A stretch of DNA of 60,107 bases from CAYXZP01 sp964469485 (GTDB taxonomy: Bacteria > Desulfobacterota > Binatia > UBA1149 > CAYXZP01), in the NCBI GenBank assembly GCA_964469485.1, contig CAYXZP010000005.1:1-60107 (forward strand), in the 5' to 3' direction. Shown piece after piece: positions 35,149 through 42,042 of this stretch (positions within the stretch are counted from its first letter, which is position 1; each line of letters starts with the position of its first letter). A program made the position numbers and the translations under genes. The notes below the pieces were generated by a model. That model saw only the letters and a program-made list of their open reading frames with translations. It did not search any database and was not told the DNA's origin.

Positions 35149-36287
35149 GAGCGTTCCTTGCCGAGCACGGTGACGGCCGCCACCGCCGCCTGACCGCCGA
35201 GATTGTGGGCCAGCCCCAAGCGGGCGTCCTTCACTTGGCGCTCGCCACACCCGCCGCGCAACTGCTCGGTGACCTCGTAGATCATCCTCACGCCGGTGGC
35301 GCCTATCGGGTGGCCAAAGGACTTGAGCCCGCCCGAGGGGTTGACGGGTTTTTCACCGTCGAGCGCGAAGCGAAACTCTTCGGCGGCCCGCCCGCCCTGG
35401 CCGCGCTCGCAGAAACCGAGGTCCTCGTAGTTGAGTATCTCGGTGATCGTGAAGCAGTCGTGGGTCTCGGCCAGGTCTATGTCGGCGGCCGTCACGCCGG
35501 CCTGTTCGTAGGCCTGGGCGGCCGCGATGCGGGTGCTCTTGAAACCATCGTAGGCAAAGCCGGGGTCGAACTGCGGCCGTCCGTAGGAAACCGACAGGCC
35601 GAGACCCTTTATATAAACAGGGTCCTTTGCGAACTCGCGGGCCAGTTCGGCCTTGCACAGGACAACGGCGGCCGCACCGTCGGTGGTCGGACAGCAATCG
35701 AAGAGCCCCAGCGGCGCGTAGACCATGGGCGCACCGAGCACCTTGTCCTCGCTTACCTCCATGCGGAGGTGCGCCTTCGGGTTCTTGGCGCCGTTGGCAT
35801 GGTTCTTTATGGCGACCTTGGCGAGCGTCGACTTGTCGGCCCCGTGGTCGACGAAGTAACGGTTGGCCGTCATCGCGAACACGTGCGGGGCCTCGCCGTT
35901 GTCTATCACCGGGTGCGGCGCCGGCAGCCCGCCCATCATCATGTCCTTCATCTTTTCGAAACCGAGCGCGAGGACCACGTCGTACATGCCGGCGGCCACC
36001 GCGAAGGCGGCGTTACGGACGGCCTCCATGCCCGAGGCGCAGTAGTTTTCAACACGGGTGATCGGGATGTCGGTGAGCTTCAAGGGATCGGACAGCGCGT
36101 TGCCCGACATCGCGCTCGACAGCGTCCCCACCCAGGCGGCCTCTATGCGGTCGGGTCCCACGCCGGCGTCGGCCATGGCCGCCAGACCGGCCTCGACAAC
36201 GAGATCCTCGGCCGAACGTTCGAACAACTCTCCGAACTTCGTGCAAGCGGCGCCGACAACGGCGACTTTGTCCCTTATGTCACTCAC
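35145..36287 (-). CDS. thiolase (SCP-x type)
   Basis: 380 residues. Catalytic cysteine present in VENYCASGMEAVRNA. Active-site motifs THDCFTITEILNYEDLGFC (the SCP-x variant of the NEAFA loop) and SFGHPIGATG (His) are visible. The CxG motif near the C-terminus is replaced by HNLGGQ. Expected to cleave 3-oxoacyl-CoA, with branched or sterol side-chain substrates typical of SCP-x thiolases. GTG start at 36285-36287 overlaps the upstream fusion gene by eight bases, and the Rieske ATG overlaps the stop, so the three genes form one translationally linked operon. Confidence 0.87.
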   Translation of the reverse strand: MSDIRDKVAVVGAACTKFGELFERSAEDLVVEAGLAAMADAGVGPDRIEAAWVGTLSSAMSGNALSDPLKLTDIPITRVENYCASGMEAVRNAAFAVAAGMYDVVLALGFEKMKDMMMGGLPAPHPVIDNGEAPHVFAMTANRYFVDHGADKSTLAKVAIKNHANGAKNPKAHLRMEVSEDKVLGAPMVYAPLGLFDCCPTTDGAAAVVLCKAELAREFAKDPVYIKGLGLSVSYGRPQFDPGFAYDGFKSTRIAAAQAYEQAGVTAADIDLAETHDCFTITEILNYEDLGFCERGQGGRAAEEFRFALDGEKPVNPSGGLKSFGHPIGATGVRMIYEVTEQLRGGCGERQVKDARLGLAHNLGGQAAVAAVTVLGKERS

Positions 36288-37704
36288 TATTGTCCCCCTT
36301 GCCATTGCGCGCCGGGCGGGCCTTCCAGAAGTAGTTGTGCATGCCACCCTCGTCGTGATGGAGGCGGAAGACCAACTCGACCGGCATTCCGATCGACACC
36401 TCGCCGGTACCGACGTCCGTCATCTGGCCGAAGAAACGCGCTCCGCCGTCGAGTTCGACCACGGCCTCGATCATCGGCGGGTCCGGGTGCGGGAACACGT
36501 GGTTCTCGTAAAAGGTAAAGACCCGTCCCTGCCGCGGCAGCAGTGTCTCTTCGAGTCCGCCGGCATAGGCGCAAGCAACGCACACACGATCGAGCGGGAA
36601 TTGCAGTGCCCCGCACTCGGGACACTTGCCGCCGCAAAGCTCGAGTATCTCGCGGCGGTCGCGGAACAGGACCGAGGCCGATGAATTGTCCATGTTCATA
36701 TAGCCGCGCTTTACCAGCCCGCGAAAACGTTCGTACTTTCCATAGTTCTCGAGCGGGCGTTTCATCTCTATCTGGCTGGCCACGCTCGGTTGCGGGCGCG
36801 CCGAGGCGACCCCTTTGCCGACCTTGAAGATCATTGCGTCGGCACCGTCACCGTAAACGGCCCACAGGATGAGGCTCCCCGCTTCGGCCTTCTCCAACGC
36901 GGAGGCCAAGAGCAGCAAAGGTTGGGCGGCTCCGGTATCGCCGGCGACCATCCAAAGCGTGTCCTCGACCTGCGACATCGGATCGAAACCGAGTGTGGCC
37001 GCCAGGCCCATCGCCAGTTTCGGGTTGGGCCCGCAGATGACGGCGCGCCCTATGTCCTTGGGCTCCACACCGGCCCCGGCCATCACCTGGCCTATGACCT
37101 CGGGCATCACACGCCCGTAGCCGAGCTTGGCATCGAGCGAGCCGGGAAAGCCTTCGACATAGTCGGCCGAGTCGCGGCGCCAAGTGCCGTGGAACTCCTC
37201 GGAGATAGAAGCGCGTGCGACCGGCACCAAGCCGTCCTTGCCCGAGTCGATCACTACCGCCGCGCCGGCGTCCCCCGAGCTTTGCTCGTCGAAGGAGTCC
37301 GGACTTGCCGCTCTGACCTCGCCGGCCGCCACCAAGACACGGGCGGCGCTTCCGGATTCGACGAGATCGAAAGCCGTCATGACGGCGCCCGAGGCGGCCC
37401 GCAAAGTGGTTGAAAGATCCAGCGTGCGGGCACCCGGACCGGCGCCGACCACGGTGGCAAGTGTCGCGGCCACCGATTTCTGACGATAGGGAGAGGTCGT
37501 CGAGGCGAACAGCACCGCGTCCAGAGAGGCGCCGTCGGCCGACGCGGCCAGCGCGGCCGAAACGGCCATCGTAAGCGAGTCCTCGTCGAAGTTGGCCACG
37601 GTCCGTTCACCCGGCATGGCGTGCCCGCCCCACTGGCGGGCCATGACCTCGCGCGGCATGCGGTAGGCCGGCAGATACGCGGCGTAGGAACTTATCGAGG
37701 GCAT
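36280..37704 (-). CDS. HMG-CoA-synthase-like protein fused to DUF35
   Basis: 474 residues in two parts. Residues 1-330 have the HMG-CoA synthase/thiolase-like fold (ISSYAAYLPAYRMPREVMAR, GDAGAAVVIDSG, VMPEVIGQVMAGAGV). Residues 340-470 are a DUF35 zinc-ribbon plus OB-fold (CGGKCPECGALQFPLDRVC). The synthase nucleophile is missing: the aligned segment TTLRAASGAVMTAF has no cysteine. So it probably acts as a CoA-binding scaffold or aldolase partner, not as a synthase. It is first in the operon with SCP-x thiolase and Rieske oxygenase. ATG at 37702-37704; TetR is divergent. Confidence 0.8.
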   Translation of the reverse strand: MPSISSYAAYLPAYRMPREVMARQWGGHAMPGERTVANFDEDSLTMAVSAALAASADGASLDAVLFASTTSPYRQKSVAATLATVVGAGPGARTLDLSTTLRAASGAVMTAFDLVESGSAARVLVAAGEVRAASPDSFDEQSSGDAGAAVVIDSGKDGLVPVARASISEEFHGTWRRDSADYVEGFPGSLDAKLGYGRVMPEVIGQVMAGAGVEPKDIGRAVICGPNPKLAMGLAATLGFDPMSQVEDTLWMVAGDTGAAQPLLLLASALEKAEAGSLILWAVYGDGADAMIFKVGKGVASARPQPSVASQIEMKRPLENYGKYERFRGLVKRGYMNMDNSSASVLFRDRREILELCGGKCPECGALQFPLDRVCVACAYAGGLEETLLPRQGRVFTFYENHVFPHPDPPMIEAVVELDGGARFFGQMTDVGTGEVSIGMPVELVFRLHHDEGGMHNYFWKARPARNGKGDNSE

Positions 37705-37732
37705 CTGGGACTTTTAGCCTGCACGCCCGGCC

Positions 37733-37785
37733 TTGACACATCTGCCCGGGCCGGAATATGATTCTGGATATGGAGAATATCATTC
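37733..37785 (+). promoter_or_regulatory. promoter with two tandem dyads for TetR at 37770
   Basis: TTGACA (37733-37738), 18-base spacer, TATGAT (37757-37762, five of six matches). The dyad GAAT-ATG-ATTC (37754-37764) covers the -10 box, and a second copy GAAT-ATC-ATTC lies at 37775-37785, 21 bases centre to centre, i.e. two helical turns. Predicted start near 37769-37770, at the ATG at 37770. Very likely the autoregulatory operator of this TetR. Confidence 0.65.
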
Positions 37786-38444
37786 TCTACGCTTCTAGCA
37801 AGACCCCTCCCGCTGCGGGTTCGGTCGCTGAAAGGACCGTGGCCCGGGGGCTTTCCGGCCGCCTGATGGCCGCGCGCGAGGAAGTGGCCCGCCTGCTCGA
37901 GGCCGCCCGCGAGGCCATGCGCGAGACCGGCAGCGTGGACCCGCGCGTGAGCGACATCGTCGGCCGGGCCGGCTCCTCCAATCAGGCCTTCTACCGCCAT
38001 TTCCGTTCCAAGGACGAACTCCTTCTGGCCCTGCTCGACGACGGCCTGCGCGACCTGCTCGAACACATGGAGGCCCGCATGACAGAGGCCGCCACGGCGC
38101 GGGACAAAGTGGAACGTTGGATAGGCGCCATCGTACGCCAGGCCACCGACCGGCAGGCGGCCCGTGCCGCCCGTCCCTTCGTGGCCAACCGCGCCCGCCT
38201 GGCCGAACGCTTCCCGGACGAGGAACGCCGCTGCGCCGGCCTGCTCGTAGAACCCCTGGAACGGGCCATAAGGGAGGGGGTGACCGCGGGCGAGTTCGCC
38301 TCGGAAGATCCGCCCCACGACGCCGAGGCCATCTACCATCTGGCCATGGGCTGGATGCAGAGCCGTATGTTCGCCGAGCAAGCCGCCGCGGACGGTGACG
38401 TCGCCCGCCTGGCGGCCTTCGCGATGCGCGGCCTGGGAAACTGA
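37770..38444 (+). CDS. TetR-family transcriptional regulator
   Basis: About 224 residues. The helix-turn-helix (VDPRVSDIVGRAGSSNQAFYRHF, residues about 56-78) and C-terminal dimerisation region are recognisable. The ATG at 37758 lies inside the -10 box, so translation from 37770 (MENIILYASSK), 7 bases after the -10, fits a leaderless mRNA; ATG 37866 is a later alternative. It starts a run of seven + genes through 43593 (KorCDAB, SDR, ligase) and is divergent from the HMG/DUF35-SCP-x-Rieske operon, so it may control both. Confidence 0.87.
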   Translation: MENIILYASSKTPPAAGSVAERTVARGLSGRLMAAREEVARLLEAAREAMRETGSVDPRVSDIVGRAGSSNQAFYRHFRSKDELLLALLDDGLRDLLEHMEARMTEAATARDKVERWIGAIVRQATDRQAARAARPFVANRARLAERFPDEERRCAGLLVEPLERAIREGVTAGEFASEDPPHDAEAIYHLAMGWMQSRMFAEQAAADGDVARLAAFAMRGLGN

Positions 38445-38448
38445 GGCC

Positions 38449-39012
38449 ATGGAACGCGAACTGATGCTCAACGGGATCGGCGGCCAGGGCGTGCAACTGG
38501 CCGCCCAGGTCTTGGCGCGCGCCGCCACCCGCGAGAACCGTTACGTGAGCATGTTCGGAGTCTACGAGGGCATGGTGCGCGGCGGCTCGACACAATCCAC
38601 GCTCGTGTTCGCCGACCGACCCATAGAGGCGCCCCCCATCGTGGCCAGGACCTGGTCGGCCATCGCGCTTCACAAACACGAGTTCGCCGGACTCGAGGCA
38701 AAGTTGCGTCCGGAAGGTTTCGTGCTCGTAAACGCCGACATCTTCGACTCGCCGCCGACCTGCAACCGCGCACGCGTGGCCGAACTGAGGGCCACCTCGA
38801 TGGCGGCCGAGCTCGGCAACCCCATGGCCGCGTCCATGATCATGGCTGGGGCCTATGCGCGGGCGACATCCCTGGTGGCCCTGCCGTCCCTGGTCGAGGC
38901 CATGAAGGAATCCATCCCCGCCTACAGAAGCCAACACATCGAACTCAACCAGCGCGCGCTCGCGGCGGGCTTCGACGCCGTTACCGAGTCGCTGCCGGCC
39001 TGGGAGAGCTGA
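38449..39012 (+). CDS. korC: 2-oxoacid:ferredoxin oxidoreductase gamma subunit
   Basis: 187 residues: MERELMLNGIGGQGVQLAAQ (GGQG signature), MFGVYEGMVRGGSTQSTL and AMKESIPAYRSQHIELN. This is the CoA-site/gamma subunit of a four-subunit 2-oxoacid:ferredoxin oxidoreductase (OFOR). Order C-D-A-B here. ATG at 38449, four bases after TetR. Works with korD, korA and korB below to convert a 2-oxoacid plus CoA to acyl-CoA, CO2 and reduced ferredoxin; the oxoacid is not known. Confidence 0.88.
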   Translation: MERELMLNGIGGQGVQLAAQVLARAATRENRYVSMFGVYEGMVRGGSTQSTLVFADRPIEAPPIVARTWSAIALHKHEFAGLEAKLRPEGFVLVNADIFDSPPTCNRARVAELRATSMAAELGNPMAASMIMAGAYARATSLVALPSLVEAMKESIPAYRSQHIELNQRALAAGFDAVTESLPAWES

Positions 39013-39267
39013 GTGCGCGCCGAGACCACACTGAGCCGCGGAACGGTGACCATAGCGGTGGAACGCTGCAAGGGTTGCGACCTTTGCATCCCGGCCTGTC
39101 CGCCCGAGGTGCTACGCATGTCCGAGGAGCGTAACTCGATAGGCTTCCGCTACCCCGAACTTTTACCCGGTTGCACGGGTTGCGGGGCCTGCTTGCTGGT
39201 CTGTCCCGACTTCTGCTTCGAGGTCTACAAGTACGACGAACCCGTCGACTGGGGAGCCAACCCATGA
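39013..39267 (+). CDS. korD: 2-oxoacid:ferredoxin oxidoreductase delta (ferredoxin) subunit
   Basis: 84 residues with two 4Fe-4S motifs: CKGCDLCIPACP and CTGCGACLLVCP. GTG start abuts the korC stop (TGA-GTG). Carries electrons from the TPP-containing subunit to ferredoxin. Its stop overlaps the korA ATG (ATGA). Confidence 0.9.
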   Translation: MRAETTLSRGTVTIAVERCKGCDLCIPACPPEVLRMSEERNSIGFRYPELLPGCTGCGACLLVCPDFCFEVYKYDEPVDWGANP

Positions 39268-40334
39268 CAGAGCCCGGCCGGTTTCGTTTCATGGAGGGCT
39301 CCGAGGCCATGGCCGAGGCGGCGATCGCGGCCGGCTGCCGCTTCTTCGCCGGCTACCCGATGACCCCGTTCACCGAACTGTTGGAACATCTGGCGCGCCG
39401 CCTGCCCGAGGAAGGCGGCGTCTGTGTCAACGCCGAGAGCGAACTCGAGGCCGTCGGCATGGCTTGGGGCGCCGTGGCCACCGGCAACCGCGCGGCCACC
39501 GGCTCGACCGGGCAGGGCTTGGCGCTCATGCAGGAATCCTTTTCCGAGATCACGCGCGCCGAGCTGCCGCTGGTCATCTTCAACATGGCCCGTGGCCAGT
39601 CCGACTACTTCCAGGCCACCCGGGGGGGCGGCCACGGCGATTACCGGCACATAGTCCTGGCCCCCGCCGACATAGCCGAAGCTGTCGAGATGACACAGTT
39701 GGCCTTCCACCTGGCCGACAAATGGCTCAACCCCGTGCTTGTCTACGGCGACTACCTGCTCGCGCATACCAGCGAGGCCGTCAAGATAGACCGCGTGGAG
39801 TTCGGGCCGCTGCCCGACAAGCCCTGGAAGATAGACGGGCGCTTGGCCGGCTCGGGACGTTCGCGAAACGTCAACTCGCTAGGTTTCGAGAAGGGCGAGG
39901 CGGGCATCGACCCCGAGACCTTCTGGAAACGGCTTGCCGCCAAGCACGAGGCCATAGCCGAGGAGGAAGCCCTCATAGAGACGCTGTTCACCGAGGACGC
40001 CGAGCTTGTCGTGGTCGCCTTCGGAAGCATCGCCAAGTTCGTGCGCTACGTCGTAAAGGAACTGCGCGCCGAGGGCATAGCGGTCGGCTTCGTGCGGCCG
40101 ATAACCCTTTGGCCCTTCCCCTCCGAGGCCCTGGCCCGAGCCGTACGCGGCGCCGGCCGTGTGGCCGTGCTCGAACAGAACGCGGGCCAGATGATCGACG
40201 ACGTGCGCCTGGCCGTCCTCGGGGAGGCCCCCGTGGTCGGCATCGGCGAGATATCGACCGACCGCTCGGGGTTCGGGGTCGGCGCCATCCACGACGCCGA
40301 GTTCATCGCAGGCCGCATACGAGACACCCTATGA
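39264..40334 (+). CDS. korA: 2-oxoacid:ferredoxin oxidoreductase alpha subunit
   Basis: 356 residues, near normal for KorA-type subunits. Motifs: FFAGYPMTPFTELLEHLA, AESELEAVGMAWGA, STGQGLALMQE, MARGQSDYFQATRGGGHGDY and the C-terminal domain LVVVAFGSIAKFVRYVV. ATG at 39264 overlaps korD. Together with KorB it forms the catalytic part. Codon use is unusual: by hand count its 19 Ile codons are 10 ATA, 9 ATC and no ATT. Confidence 0.9.
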   Translation: MTEPGRFRFMEGSEAMAEAAIAAGCRFFAGYPMTPFTELLEHLARRLPEEGGVCVNAESELEAVGMAWGAVATGNRAATGSTGQGLALMQESFSEITRAELPLVIFNMARGQSDYFQATRGGGHGDYRHIVLAPADIAEAVEMTQLAFHLADKWLNPVLVYGDYLLAHTSEAVKIDRVEFGPLPDKPWKIDGRLAGSGRSRNVNSLGFEKGEAGIDPETFWKRLAAKHEAIAEEEALIETLFTEDAELVVVAFGSIAKFVRYVVKELRAEGIAVGFVRPITLWPFPSEALARAVRGAGRVAVLEQNAGQMIDDVRLAVLGEAPVVGIGEISTDRSGFGVGAIHDAEFIAGRIRDTL

Positions 40335-41212
40335 GCCAGTCCACGATAGTCCCGACCGGCGCGCCGCCCGAACAGGCCGCCCGTCAGACAGGAGCCGAGA
40401 AGCCGCGGCTTCTGCTCTCCGAACAACACCATCTGTGTCCCGGTTGCGGCGAGCCGCTGGCCGTTCGCATGATGCTCGAGGCCATAGAGGAGGTCGGCAT
40501 GGCCGAGCACTCGGTCGGTGTGGTCGGCATAGGATGTTACACGACCTTCTCGGCCACCATGGACGTCGACGTCATCCAGGCCCTGCACGGGCGCGCCCCT
40601 TCGGTGGCCACAGGCGCCAAGCGGATGGTGCCCGATTCCCTGGTGTTCACGCTGCAGGGAGACGGCGATATGGTCAACGAAGGCCTCCAGGAGGTCGTCC
40701 ACACGGCCGCGCGCGGTGAGAACCTCACCTGCGTTCTCATAAACAACGGAGTGTTCGGGGAGACCGGCGGCCACATGACGGCAACCACCGTGGTCGGCCA
40801 GAGGACAAAGAACACGCTCGAGGGCCGCGACCCCGCCTACCACGGCCATCCGATCCTTATCGGCGACATACTGGCCGGACTCGAGGGAACCGCCTATGCC
40901 GCACGCGGCTCGGTGCATAACGCCGCCGGCGTGGCCGGCGCCAAGCGCATGTTCACGAAGGCCTTCGAGAGCCAGATGCGAGGGGAGGGTTTCTCCTTCG
41001 TTGAGATCCTTACCATGTGTCCCACCGGTTGGTTCGTACCCACGGCCGAGGGCCCCGGCTATCTCGACGATGTTCTGGCCGAGGTGCACCTGACCGGCGA
41101 CCTCAAGGTGGACGGCCGCGTTACCACGACCGAAGAGCGGCGGGCCGAGACGGCCCGCAACGCAGCCGAGTTCGACCGCATGACCCGGGCCGGCGGCGGC
41201 TCGGACGATTGA
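40331..41212 (+). CDS. korB: 2-oxoacid:ferredoxin oxidoreductase beta subunit (TPP)
   Basis: 293 residues: HHLCPGCGEPLAVRMML (cluster/substrate loop), VVGIGCYTTFSATMD, the TPP-binding pattern LQGDGDMVNEGLQE and VLINNGVFGETGGHM. Start ATG 40331 in an ATGA overlap with korA. C-terminal half is normal. In aerobic bacteria such enzymes serve 2-oxoglutarate or branched-chain 2-oxoacids, but an aromatic oxoacid cannot be ruled out. The stop overlaps the next SDR start (TGATG). Confidence 0.9.
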   Translation: MSQSTIVPTGAPPEQAARQTGAEKPRLLLSEQHHLCPGCGEPLAVRMMLEAIEEVGMAEHSVGVVGIGCYTTFSATMDVDVIQALHGRAPSVATGAKRMVPDSLVFTLQGDGDMVNEGLQEVVHTAARGENLTCVLINNGVFGETGGHMTATTVVGQRTKNTLEGRDPAYHGHPILIGDILAGLEGTAYAARGSVHNAAGVAGAKRMFTKAFESQMRGEGFSFVEILTMCPTGWFVPTAEGPGYLDDVLAEVHLTGDLKVDGRVTTTEERRAETARNAAEFDRMTRAGGGSDD

Positions 41213-42030
41213 TGGCCGGAACGCTCGACGGGCGGCGCGCCTTCGTGGCCGGCGCGAGCCGCGGCATCGGACGCAACATCGCGCTGGCGCTGGCGCGCGA
41301 GGGCGCGGCGGTGGCCGTGGCCGCACGCAGCACCGAAGAAGGTAAGCCGGTGTATCAGGGTTTCTCGGAGAAAACTCATGNNNNNNNNNNCACCGAAGAA
41401 GGTAAGCTTGCCGGCACCATCCATTCGGTGGCCGCGGCAATAGAGGCGGCCGGCGGCCGGGCCCTGGCCGTCCGCTGCGACGTGACCGACGAGACATCCG
41501 TGACCGAAGCGGTCGAGACGACGGTCGGCAGCCTGGGCGGCCTCGACATACTGGTCGCCAACGCGGGGGTGATGTGGCTGCGGCCGACGCTCGAAACCTC
41601 GCTCAAGCGCTGGGAGCTTTGCCTGCGCGTGAACCTCACCGGTGTCTTCCTCGTCACGCGCGCCGTCCTTCCGCATGTGAAAAAGAACGGTTCGGGTTCT
41701 CTCATCGCCGTCACGACCACGGGCGTGGGCATGACCGAACTAGGCTCGAACGCCTACTGGACATCCAAGGCCGGGGTGGAACGCTACTACGCGGGACTGG
41801 CCACCGAACTGCGAGATGATAACATCGCCGTCAACTGCCTGGCGCCCAAAAAGGTCGTGCGCACCGAGGGCATGGAAGTGGCCGCCCGCGACCTCGACAT
41901 ACCCGAGGACATGTTCGAGCCGGACGAGGCCATGGGCCGGGCCGCCGTCATACTGGCCGGCCAGGACGGCGCGGGCATGACCGGTACGGTGCAATACTCA
42001 CTCGACCTGCTCGAGGGCCGCTTCGCCTAG
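41212..42030 (+). CDS. SDR, interrupted by a scaffold gap
   Basis: SDR of about 252 true residues: RRAFVAGASRGIGRNIALALA, ANAGVMW, VTTTGVGM, NAYWTSKAGVERYY (Y-x3-K) and AGQDGAGMTGTVQYSLD. The frame contains 60 extra bases, 41348-41407, including 10 N: a 33-base tail that does not belong plus a second copy of CACCGAAGAAGGTAAGC. Removing it restores normal SDR sequence ARSTEEGKLAGTIHS. So the gene is intact in the organism, and the insertion is a join artefact. Follows korB and precedes an acyl-CoA synthetase. Confidence 0.82.
   Translation: MAGTLDGRRAFVAGASRGIGRNIALALAREGAAVAVAARSTEEGKPVYQGFSEKTHXXXXTEEGKLAGTIHSVAAAIEAAGGRALAVRCDVTDETSVTEAVETTVGSLGGLDILVANAGVMWLRPTLETSLKRWELCLRVNLTGVFLVTRAVLPHVKKNGSGSLIAVTTTGVGMTELGSNAYWTSKAGVERYYAGLATELRDDNIAVNCLAPKKVVRTEGMEVAARDLDIPEDMFEPDEAMGRAAVILAGQDGAGMTGTVQYSLDLLEGRFA
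41331..41407. repeat. scaffold gap flanked by 17-base duplicate (assembly artefact)
   Basis: CACCGAAGAAGGTAAGC occurs at 41331-41347 and at 41391-41407, flanking a non-coding-looking tail (41348-41380) and 10 N (41381-41390). The two contigs really overlap by 17 bases. The left tail is likely a misassembled contig end. Confidence 0.75.
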
Positions 42031-42042
42031 CGGGCTTTCAAC

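Noticed and set aside
41212..42030. SDR pseudogene or an insertion in the SDR
   Set aside because: Explained by a duplicated 17-base contig overlap around N; the coding sequence is intact once it is removed.
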